From Hyphomicrobiales bacterium (GTDB lineage: Bacteria > Pseudomonadota > Alphaproteobacteria > Rhizobiales > JACESI01): DNA of 64,000 bases. Shown here piece by piece: positions 1 to 8,400 of this stretch (within the stretch, counting starts at the first letter, position 1; every line of letters begins with the position of its first letter). The stretch is from assembly GCA_013911885.1 (NCBI GenBank), contig JACESI010000004.1:25607-89606 (forward strand). Reading direction: 5' to 3'. Under the pieces are notes generated by a model, which was not told where the DNA came from, made no database searches, and saw only the letters and a list, made by a program, of their open reading frames with translations. The translations under genes were made by a program, and so were the position numbers.

Positions 1-388
1 CATAGCCGACAATGCTCACCATCACCAGACCGGGATTGGTACGGCTCAGGGTCTCGAAGTCGAGGCCGAGACGGGCCATCGCGCCGGGTGCGAAATTCTG
101 CACGAAGACATCGGCCTTGTCGAGCATCCGGCGCACGAGCGCCCGGTCGTCAGCGTTCTTGAGATCGAGGCAGCAGCTTTCCTTGCCCCGGTTGAGCCAG
201 GCGAAATAGGCGCTGGTGCCGTGAACCGCGCGGTCATAATGCCGCGCGGTCTCGCCGCTCTTCCGTTCGATCTTGATGACGCGCGCGCCCGCGTCAGCAA
301 GCCGGAGCGTGCAGGTGGGTGCCGCGACTGCCTGTTCAATCGAGACAACGAAAAGACCGTCGAGCGGTTGTGGCGAAGGCGCTGGCAT
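1..388 (-). CDS. CaiB/BaiF family CoA-transferase (family III), partial
   Basis: Only the N-terminal 129 residues are in the window; the gene continues past the left edge. The frame opens with an ATG (MPAPSPQPLDGLFVVSIEQA) and shows the family III N-terminus: LRLADAGARVIKIER, HYDRAVHGTSAYFAWLNRGK, then CLDLKNADDRALVRRMLDKADVFVQNF and LSRTNPGLVMVSIVGY. Family members move CoA between organic acids in the cytoplasm. The catalytic Asp lies beyond the window. The start ATG shares one base with the stop of the acyl-CoA dehydrogenase (TGATG), so translation is probably coupled. The two enzymes may activate and then oxidise the same acid; the substrate cannot be read from sequence. Confidence 0.85.
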   Translation of the reverse strand, partial: MPAPSPQPLDGLFVVSIEQAVAAPTCTLRLADAGARVIKIERKSGETARHYDRAVHGTSAYFAWLNRGKESCCLDLKNADDRALVRRMLDKADVFVQNFAPGAMARLGLDFETLSRTNPGLVMVSIVGY

Positions 389-1551
389 CAATAGGACCTC
401 GGCAGACCGAGAACATGCTCGGCCAGATAGGAAAGGATGAGGTTGGTCGAGATCGGCGCGACCTGATAAAGTCGTGTTTCTCGGAATTTGCGTTCAATAT
501 CATACTCTTCGGCAAAACCGAAGCCGCCATGGGTCTGGACGCAGACATTCGCCGCCTCCCATGCGGCATCGGCGGCCAGCATTTTTGCCATGTTCGATTC
601 CGCGCCACAATCCGCGCCGGCCGCAAACAGGCGTGCTGCCTCGTGAACCATCAGTTCGGCTGCGCGCATTCCGGCATAGGCCTTGGCAATCGGGAATTGC
701 ACACCCTGATTCTGGCCGATCGGACGGTCGAAGACGCGCCGGTCAATCGCATAATCGCTTGCTTTGTTGATGAACCATTTCGCATCGCCAATGCATTCGG
801 AGGCAATCAGGATGCGCTCGGCATTCATGCCTGACAATATGTAGCGAAAGCCGCCACCTTCCTCGCCGATCCGGTTTTCGAGCGGAATTTTGACATTGTC
901 GAAAAACACTTCCGTCGTCGCATGGTTCATCATGGTGCGGATCGGGCGGATCGTCAGGCCATCTGCCCTGGCGGCGTTCATGTCGAGGAGGAAAACCGAA
1001 AACCCGTCGGATCGTTTGGCGTACTCATCCTTTGGCGTCGTGCGCGCGAGAAGCAGCATCAGGTCGGAATATTCGGCCCGGCTTGTCCAGATTTTCTGAC
1101 CGTTGACGACATAGTGGTCGCCCTCGCGCCTGGCAAATGTACGGATTGAAGTCGTGTCGGTGCCGCTTGCCGGTTCGGTGACGCCGAAGGCCTGAAGCCT
1201 CAGCCTGCCGCTTGCAATATCGGGGAGATAGCGTTGTTTCTGTTCTTCGCTGCCATGGCGCAGCAGCGTACCCATGATGTACATCTGGGCATGGCAGGCA
1301 CCGCCATTGCCGCCTTGAAGGTGGATCTCCTCAAGGATCGCCGCCGCGCCGCCGAGCGGCAGGCCCGCGCCGCCATAAGCTTCCGGGATCAGGGCCGCGA
1401 GATAGCCGGCATCGGTCAGTGCTGCAACGAAATCCTCTGGATAAGCGCGCTCCTGGTCCAGCGCACGCCAGTAGCTGCCGGGAAAATCGGCACAGAGTTT
1501 TGCCACTTCCTCGCGGATATCCTGATAGGGCAGGGGTTGGCGCGCATTCAT
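388..1551 (-). CDS. acyl-CoA dehydrogenase family protein
   Basis: FAD flavoprotein of the acyl-CoA dehydrogenase fold, expected to oxidise the alpha,beta bond of an acyl-CoA and pass electrons to ETF. Seen: GVTEPASGTDTTSI (flavin/substrate segment), VNGQKIWTSRAEYSD, AERILIASECIGDAKWFI, and THGGFGFAEEYDIERKFRE near the C-terminus; about 388 residues, normal for the family. The usual YEGT-type catalytic Glu position near the end reads LYQVAPIS, so the base must sit elsewhere (some subfamilies use a Glu on another helix) or the activity differs. I chose the ATG preceded by AAGGAGGAG; a GTG five codons upstream overlaps the preceding gene. It is in an operon with the downstream CoA-transferase. 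Confidence 0.88.
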   Translation of the reverse strand: MNARQPLPYQDIREEVAKLCADFPGSYWRALDQERAYPEDFVAALTDAGYLAALIPEAYGGAGLPLGGAAAILEEIHLQGGNGGACHAQMYIMGTLLRHGSEEQKQRYLPDIASGRLRLQAFGVTEPASGTDTTSIRTFARREGDHYVVNGQKIWTSRAEYSDLMLLLARTTPKDEYAKRSDGFSVFLLDMNAARADGLTIRPIRTMMNHATTEVFFDNVKIPLENRIGEEGGGFRYILSGMNAERILIASECIGDAKWFINKASDYAIDRRVFDRPIGQNQGVQFPIAKAYAGMRAAELMVHEAARLFAAGADCGAESNMAKMLAADAAWEAANVCVQTHGGFGFAEEYDIERKFRETRLYQVAPISTNLILSYLAEHVLGLPRSY

Positions 1552-1562
1552 GCTCTCCTCCT

Positions 1563-2822
1563 TCACCGCAACGGATTTTCAGCCAGAATCGCCGCAGCCC
1601 TGGCGAAATAGTCGGGGCTGCCGAAATTACCGGATTTGAGGGCGAGAACAAGGTTGTCCCCAGCGCGCAAGGCCGGAACACCCGGGTCGATTTCCGGGCC
1701 GATCTCGAGGCTTTTAAGGCCGAGGCCCTCGACCACCGCGCCGGATGTCTCGCCGCCCGCGGTCAGGATTTTTGTAACGCCGCGCGCAATCAGCGCTCGA
1801 GCGACCTCAGCAAAGAAAGCCTCCAGCGCCAGAGCCGAGCACTCCCGGCCAAAGCGATCCTGCACCGCTTTTACGGTTTCAGGATCAGCGGAACTGAAGG
1901 CAAGCGGGATACCCTCTTCGTGCGCGAGCCAATCCGCGATTGCCGAAGCGGAAAGCGTGGCGTTGATCACCTCTTCCGCGTGGATTTCGCGGGTGGGATG
2001 CGATTTTTGATGAAGCCGGACCTGCGCCCGGGTCGCTATCGAACAGGATCCTGAAAGGGCGACGCAACGCCCGCTCATGCCCTGCCACTTGCCGGATCCG
2101 GGGGCAAGGAGGCCCGCTTTTGCAAAATTCGCCGGAAGGCCGAGGGCGACACCCGATCCGCCGGTGATGAGCTTCAGATCTCGCGCCGCAGCGCCGATCT
2201 CAATCAGGTCCTGATCGCGCATGGCATCGACAACCACGAGGCGCTGACCCCGCTCGCGCAGGGTGGCAAGGGCGATGCGGATGGCGGCATTGCCCTCAAG
2301 CACGGTGCGGGCATCGATGTGACCCACGCCATGGCGTGTCTGCGGCGCCAGAACGCGGCGGATATCCGGGTCGGTCATCGGTGTCAGAGGGTGGTTCTCC
2401 ATTCCGCTTTCACTGAGAAGCCGGTCATGGACGAAAAGATGACCCTGATAGACCGAGCGTCCCGCACCGGGAAAAGCCGGACAGACGATTACCCGGTCGG
2501 CATCGAGGGCATCGGCGAGGGCGTCGATGACCGGGCCGATATTGCCTTCGCGCGTGGAATCAAAGGTCGAGCAATATTTGAAGAAATATTGTCGACAACC
2601 CTGTTCGCGCAGCCAATCGAGGGCAGCGAGCGACTGGCTGACAGCGTCCCGCGGATCAATCGAGCGTGACTTCAGGGCGACCACTCCGGCCTCGACATCT
2701 TTTGCCGCCGCATCGCTCGGAATGCCGGTATATTGCACCGTGCGCATGCCGGCTTTTGCAAGTGTGTTGGCAAGATCGCTCGATCCCGTGAAATCGTCGC
2801 CGATACAGCCGAGAAGCATCAC
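1563..2822 (-). CDS. otnK: four-carbon acid sugar kinase (OtnK-like, DUF1537)
   Basis: A 419-residue protein matching the 3-oxo-tetronate 4-kinase family: N-terminal GDDFTGSSDLANTLAKAG (substrate domain) with FKYCSTFDSTREGNIGPV, and C-terminal ILTAGGETSGAVVEGL for nucleotide binding. The family phosphorylates 3-oxo-tetronates made by LtnD-type dehydrogenases from threonate or erythronate. Its ATG overlaps the end of the ltnD-like gene by four bases, which supports an operon and a shared pathway. The usual decarboxylating aldolase (OtnC) and isomerase (OtnI) partners are not in this window; instead an acyl-CoA dehydrogenase and a CoA-transferase follow. Family is secure; the exact tetronate stereoisomer is not readable. 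Confidence 0.85.
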   Translation of the reverse strand: MMLLGCIGDDFTGSSDLANTLAKAGMRTVQYTGIPSDAAAKDVEAGVVALKSRSIDPRDAVSQSLAALDWLREQGCRQYFFKYCSTFDSTREGNIGPVIDALADALDADRVIVCPAFPGAGRSVYQGHLFVHDRLLSESGMENHPLTPMTDPDIRRVLAPQTRHGVGHIDARTVLEGNAAIRIALATLRERGQRLVVVDAMRDQDLIEIGAAARDLKLITGGSGVALGLPANFAKAGLLAPGSGKWQGMSGRCVALSGSCSIATRAQVRLHQKSHPTREIHAEEVINATLSASAIADWLAHEEGIPLAFSSADPETVKAVQDRFGRECSALALEAFFAEVARALIARGVTKILTAGGETSGAVVEGLGLKSLEIGPEIDPGVPALRAGDNLVLALKSGNFGSPDYFARAAAILAENPLR

Positions 2823-3724
2823 GCGTCTCCCGGCAGTTTGAGCCCCGCATTGCGGGCGTAGACCTTGGCGACGGCGGCGTCATCCTCGCGCCCGAGGCCG
2901 GAGCCGGAAGCGGCCAGGAATTGCTGCAAGGCGGCTGCCGTGATCGGCGCGCTGAATTTCGCTTTGGCGGCGATATCAAGAACGATCCCGAGATCCTTCG
3001 GCCAGATATCGACGGAACTGTGCGGCGTATAATCGCCGGCGACGATATGCGGCGCGCGATTTTCGAGCATCCAGCTTGTGCCGGCGCATTTGCTGATCAC
3101 TTCGAGAAAGGTTTTCGGTTGAATGCCCTGGGTCATGCCGAAGGTGAGCGCTTCGGCCATAGCGGCGATATGAACCCCGGCCAGAAGCTGGTTCACCGCC
3201 TTCATCGCGGAGCCCGCCCCCGCAGCATCACCAAGTTCGAACACCGTCTCTGCGGTTGCATCGAGAACCGGGCGGGCGGCAGCAAAGGCCGCGCTCGTTC
3301 CGGACGCCATGAAGGAAAGCCGCCCGGCCGCTGCCTTTAGCGATCCGCCGGACATCGGTGCGTCAAGATAGTGAACGCCATGGTCGAGGCAGCGCGCGGC
3401 CATCTCCTTTGCAAAGGCGGGTGGCACGGTTGCCGATGCGATCACCACAGCACCGGCCTGCAGGCGGGGTGCTGCCGGGAACTCACCGCCGAAGAGCACG
3501 GCCTCGGTTTGCTCCGCGTTCAGGACGGCGAGCACAACAGCGTCAAGCGTGCCGCTGACTGTGTCAAAGGTTCCGGGCTCGCCGCCTTCGGCCTGAAACT
3601 TCTGCATCTGCGCGGGCACCACATCGAAGCCATGTGTCTGATGCCCTGCTCGAAGGATCGACTTCGCCATGCCGTAGCCCATGGAGCCAAGGCCATAGAC
3701 GGCGATTTTCTTTTTTCCCGACAA
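2819..3724 (-). CDS. ltnD: NAD-dependent hydroxyacid dehydrogenase, L-threonate dehydrogenase-like (LtnD)
   Basis: 3-hydroxyisobutyrate dehydrogenase superfamily, 301 residues. Seen: Rossmann motif VYGLGSMGYGMAKSIL near the N-terminus, the substrate loop DAPMSGGSLKAAAGRLSFMASG, and the catalytic-Lys segment MKAVNQLLAGVHIAAMAEAL. Pairing with OtnK supports oxidation of a tetronate (threonate or erythronate) at C2. The open frame runs 108 codons further upstream but without similarity there; I place the start at a TTG (TTG TCG GGA AAA AAG AAA) preceded by GGGGAGGAA at about seven bases. It is the first gene of a four-gene overlapping minus-strand operon. The exact substrate is an inference from the neighbour. 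Confidence 0.85.
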   Translation of the reverse strand: MSGKKKIAVYGLGSMGYGMAKSILRAGHQTHGFDVVPAQMQKFQAEGGEPGTFDTVSGTLDAVVLAVLNAEQTEAVLFGGEFPAAPRLQAGAVVIASATVPPAFAKEMAARCLDHGVHYLDAPMSGGSLKAAAGRLSFMASGTSAAFAAARPVLDATAETVFELGDAAGAGSAMKAVNQLLAGVHIAAMAEALTFGMTQGIQPKTFLEVISKCAGTSWMLENRAPHIVAGDYTPHSSVDIWPKDLGIVLDIAAKAKFSAPITAAALQQFLAASGSGLGREDDAAVAKVYARNAGLKLPGDA

Positions 3725-3974
3725 GATGCATTCCTCCCCGAGGATGAAACGGTTTTCATCCTGTGTTGAAGCAATCTTTTTGCAGGAGTTCCAGATTGAT
3801 TTCAATCCGCGATCAGTTTCGCGCGCACGGGGTGCTGGATTTTCAGATGTGCTTCGTCCAAGCCATTGCTGTCGCGCGTTGCCTGGGAAGGCGGACGCTT
3901 GTTCTGGCGTCCGCTCTGGGGCGCCCGCTTTGGGGACGAGAGGCAGAGCGGTCTGTTTTTTGAAAGTGACTGGT
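3725..3974. other. intergenic region upstream of the ltnD-like operon
   Basis: About 250 bases between the start of the ltnD-like gene and the end of the oxoamine synthase gene, both on the minus strand. Six-frame readings here have no recognisable product. It should hold the promoter of the sugar-acid operon; the only structure I see is the inverted repeat listed separately. Confidence 0.5.
3891..3914 (-). terminator. inverted repeat, possible terminator after the oxoamine synthase gene
   Basis: Perfect 8-bp inverted repeat GCGGACGC / GCGTCCGC with an 8-base loop, about 60 bases after the stop of the rkpG-like gene. There is no T-run, so it may be a processing hairpin or a Rho-dependent end rather than an intrinsic terminator. 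Confidence 0.35.
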
Positions 3975-5357
3975 CTAGAAAGATGACTGCGCCGCAAGCT
4001 TCCCGCTGGTGATCGCGGCAAGCTCGTCACGGATCGCCTCGATGGCACCGGTGATCTGGCTTTGCGTATGTTCTGCGGTGATGAAGAGACGGAGCCGGGC
4101 TTCTTTCATGGGAACAGCGGGATAGATGATCGGCAGCATGTTGTAACCGCGCGCAAGCATGTTCTCCGCCAGCACGACGGCCTTGATCGCATCGCGCACC
4201 ATGACAGGCATGACAGCGAAGCCTTCGCCGACGCCGGTATCGATACCTGCCTTCCGGGCGGTCTCAAAGGCGAAGTGGCTGATCTTGCGAAGCCGTTCGA
4301 CACGCTCGGGCTCGCTCTGCATCACATCGAGCGCCGTGAGTGCCGCAGCCGTTGCCGGTGCGGACAGACCGACGCTGTAGACGAAGCCCGGCGCCTTGAA
4401 TTTCAGGAGTTCGATCAGGGCTTTCTGGCCAGTAATATAGCCACCGCAGGAGGCGAGGGTCTTGCTGAGTGTGCCCATCCAGATATCGACTTTCGAGAAA
4501 TCCACACCCTGTTCCTCAGCGATGCCGCGTCCTGTCTTGCCGAGCACGCCGAGGGCATGGGCCTCATCGACCATGAGCCAGGCCTGATAGCGCTCCTTGA
4601 TGTCGATAAAGGCCTCGAGATCCGGCGTATCGCCGTCCATTGAATAGAGGCCTTCGATCACGATCAGGACGCGCTGATACTGATGGCGGCAGCTCTTCAG
4701 GATCGATTCCAGCGCATCAATGTCATTGTGCGTGAAGGTGCGCACCGCGGCACCGGAGAGTTTCGCGCCCATTTTGATACTGTTATGGGCCCAGGCATCG
4801 TAAAGGACGAGATCGTTCTGATTGAGAAGTGCTGCGATGGTGCTGACATTCGTGGCGTGACCACTGACGAAAACCGCCGCGTCTTCCGCCTCGTATATGG
4901 CGGCAATCCGTGTCTCGAGAATGCGGTGGAACGGTCGTTCACCCGCAACCACGCGGCTTGCTGAGACGCTTGTGCCATATTCCAAGATCGCATCGCGGGC
5001 GGCTTCACCGACGCGGGCGACATGGTTCAGGCCGAGATAGTCATAAGAGCCGAAATTGACATATTTGCAGTCTTCTATCGCGCTGATAGCCCCGGCGCGT
5101 GCATTATGCTCGCGGAAATAGGGCGATTTCAGATTGGAATGGGTGGCGAAAAGCGACTGAAGCTGCAGTTGCTCATAATCGGGATGCTTTGTAAAATCGG
5201 TAAGCGCGGGGTCGTATTTCTGAATATTATTGCGCTTGGGGACTGGCAGCAGATGTGGTCCCATCAGTGGTTTCGCCGCCGCCTTCTCACGCATACGCTT
5301 GATCAGGCTGCTTTTTTCGTCACTTGAGAGCGCGCCTGTTGTTCGACCGTTCTTCAC
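3975..5357 (-). CDS. rkpG: alpha-oxoamine synthase (AONS/SPT family, RkpG-like)
   Basis: PLP enzyme of the family that condenses an acyl thioester with an amino acid and loses CO2, giving a 2-amino-ketone (8-amino-7-oxononanoate, 5-aminolevulinate and serine palmitoyltransferase relatives). Seen: VNFGSYDYLGL, FVSGHATNVSTIAALL, DAWAHNSIKMGAKLSGA, MVDEAHALGVLGKTGRG and GTLSKTLASCGGYITG, whose Lys should bind PLP; C-terminal RLRLFITAEHT. At 460 residues it is longer than AONS because of an N-terminal extension of roughly 60 residues. It lies 52 bases after the rkpA-like synthase on the same strand, an arrangement like the rkp-1 region of Sinorhizobium meliloti. I infer that it off-loads the chain made by that synthase; the amino acid used is unknown. 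Confidence 0.85.
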   Translation of the reverse strand: MKNGRTTGALSSDEKSSLIKRMREKAAAKPLMGPHLLPVPKRNNIQKYDPALTDFTKHPDYEQLQLQSLFATHSNLKSPYFREHNARAGAISAIEDCKYVNFGSYDYLGLNHVARVGEAARDAILEYGTSVSASRVVAGERPFHRILETRIAAIYEAEDAAVFVSGHATNVSTIAALLNQNDLVLYDAWAHNSIKMGAKLSGAAVRTFTHNDIDALESILKSCRHQYQRVLIVIEGLYSMDGDTPDLEAFIDIKERYQAWLMVDEAHALGVLGKTGRGIAEEQGVDFSKVDIWMGTLSKTLASCGGYITGQKALIELLKFKAPGFVYSVGLSAPATAAALTALDVMQSEPERVERLRKISHFAFETARKAGIDTGVGEGFAVMPVMVRDAIKAVVLAENMLARGYNMLPIIYPAVPMKEARLRLFITAEHTQSQITGAIEAIRDELAAITSGKLAAQSSF

Positions 5358-5409
5358 ATCTTACTCCTAACGATACTTTTCGAACTTTACTAAGCGTTTC
5401 AGCGGTTGC

Positions 5410-8400
5410 TCAAAGGTCGGTATTTTTCAATTGCGAAGCAAAGGTCTTGATCTGATCTGAATAGTCTTCGCTGTCAATATGATAGGAGGAAAGCTCGTTC
5501 ATCAGGTTGCTGCCTTGCTCCGAAACGCCACTGTTTAATCTCATCAAGATCTTTTTCGCGATTTCTTCAACCGATACGCCGTTCGCGATGGATGCGAGAG
5601 GAATGTCTATACCGAGTTTCTGTTGCGCTGTCATGCGCAATTCGACGCCCATGAGCGAGTCCATCCCGAGATCGGTCAGCGGACGCTTGACATTGACGTC
5701 CTCGACCGGGGTGCGCAGAACGAGACTGACTTCCTTTGCCAGAATGGCGCAAATGATGGCGCGTGCCTCCGGTTCCGTCTTGCCGGCAATGAGGGCGGCA
5801 AGATCGAGGGTCTCGCTGACGCGCTGGGTCGACTGGTCGGCCCGCCGGCTGAAGCTCAAGAAGGGTGCGGTCCGAAGGATGGCAAGGCCGCCTTTGGCAA
5901 CCGCCCAGTTCATCGGCGCGACACCGGCAAATGCGCGTGCCGGTGATCCGTCATCGAGGCTGATGATACGTTCCAGCGCCCGCAGAGCCTGACCGGCGGT
6001 GAATTTCAAGGTGCCCGAGCGCTTGGCGATCGTGTCGGCAACCACGCGGTGGCGCGCGAGATAGCCGACATCGGTAATCGCGCCCCAGCCGATGGCCAAG
6101 GCTGGCAATCCCTCGATGCGGCGCATGCGGGCAAGGCCCTCCATATAGCCGTTGGCGGCCACATAGTTTGCCTGCCCCGGATTGCCGATAATGGTTGTGA
6201 TCGAGGAGAAAAGAATGAAGGTCTCGATCGGATCCGACTTTGTCAGTTCATGCAGAAGTTCCGCACCCTTAACCTTGGGGTTGAGAACGGCATCGATATC
6301 TGCGTCGCTCATCGAGGCGATCAGCCCGTCACGCAGCACCATCGCGGCATGGATCACGCCCTTGATGGGTGCGGATTGCCGAAGCGCGGCAAGAACGGCG
6401 GACAAAGCTGTCGCGTCGGCCACGTCGCAGGCAACGGCGCTGACCCGCGTTCCCGCCGCTGCAAGACTATCGAATACCGCCTGCTGCTCGCTCGTTACCG
6501 TGCCCGAACGGCTGATCACGGTAATCTGGCGCGCGCCTTTGCGGCTGAGCCAGGGGATGATTTCCATGCCGAACCCGCCAAGACCGCCAACCACGAGGAA
6601 ATGCCCGTCACCCGAGAAGGTAACCGGCTTTTCCGCGGCCCTTGCGGCAATGGTCTCGGGGGCCGTCGGGGTGACAACGATTTTACCGATATGCCCCGAT
6701 TTCTGCATGAGGCGGAAAGCATCGCTGATCGCCGATCCGTCAAATTTGCGATAAAGCAGGGGCGCGAGCGTTCCGTTTTCAAACAGCGCCATCAATTCCC
6801 TGAAAAGCTGACGGGCGAGTTCCGGCTTTTCTGCAAGCAACTGGTCTGCGTCAATCCCGAAATAGGTGATGTTGCGCCGGAACGGTCTCAACCCGATTTT
6901 GGTGTTGCCGTAATAATCGCGCTTGCCGAGTTCGAGGAAACGGCCGAACGGCTTCAGAAGCTCGATGCCGCGTTCCATTGCCTCGCCGGAAAGCGAATTG
7001 AGCACGCAGTCGATGCCTTCTTTTGTGATGCGGCGGACGTCATCGACGAAATCAAGCGATCGGCTGTCCAGAACATGGTCGACACCGAGTGTGCGCAGAA
7101 GATCACGCTTTTCTTGCGTGCCTGCGGTCGCAATAATTTGCGCACCCTGCCATTGAGCGATCTGGATCGCGGCAAGCCCGACCCCGCCCGCGCCGCCATG
7201 GATCAGCACCCATTCATCCTTTTCAAGCCGCGCGAGAGCATGAAGCGCATAATAGGCGGTGAGGAATGTGACGGGAATGGTCGCGGCGGCGACAAGATCG
7301 AGTTCCGCCTGCAGCGGGACCACGCAGACATCGCTGACGAGCACATGGGATGAGAAGCAGGCGGGCCCGAGCGCGAGAACCGGATCGCCGATGCGCAAAT
7401 TCGCTACATCCGCGCCCACAGCGCTTATCCGTCCGGCACATTCGAAACCGAGAGTCGGCCCGGCGAATCCATCCTCGAGCGCCTCATCGGGCAGAATGCC
7501 GAGGGTCCACATGACATCGCGGAAATTGAGGCCCGTTGCCACGACTTCAACCTCAACCTGGTGCGATCCCGGGGCCTGACGTTGGCGATGCTGCCACGCG
7601 AGTTCATCAACGCCCGCGAGGTCTTCAAAGTGAAGCGTGCTTGCAAGATCGCCCTCCAGCGGGCGCGCTGCTGGCGCCGCAATCGCCGGCAGGCCGAAAT
7701 CGGCGACAAGTTCGACACAGCCATGAGCCGCGAGAATCGCTTCGCTCCATGCTGACGAGGGAGCGGCTGAGGTGGCGATCCCGGAGGCAAGATGACTGCA
7801 AAGATGACTGGCAAGCAGCGGCACCGCGGCCTCATCCGAAAGCCCTTCCGCAATATCGAAGGTGCGCACGGTGAGTTCCGGATACTCGTTTCTGACCGTT
7901 CGGGCATAGGTCCAAATTGCGGTCGCATTCGGATTGGCGCTTCCGAGCCCGGCTATGGTCCTTGCGCCACCAATGGCCGCAATCCACAGTGTGCCGACAA
8001 GCGGCTCAAAGCCGTTAAGAAGCGCGTTGAGGCGCTTGAGATGGCCTGAAAGCACCGTCTGATCAAGCGGATCGCTGCCAAGGGTGAGATCGAGAACATC
8101 GAAGCTTCGGCCCTGGCTGGCCATGGCGCTGAAGCGGGCCATCGCCAGTCGCCCATCCGCCTCGGAAAGATCCACGATTTCCACTTCACGAGGGGTTGCT
8201 TTTTCCAGGCGCTCGGCGAAGGCGCGGCGTTCATTTCGGGTGAGCATGAGAAGGCGATGCGGCGGGCTCTCAACCGGGCGATGGTCCGTCTCCTGCTTGT
8301 CGCGCAGCACAACGACATTTGATGCGGGCTTCGTCGCAATGTGCTGGCGCAGACCATGCATCACGAAAGCAGGCAGGCCCTCGTCGTCAGCTGCATGAAT

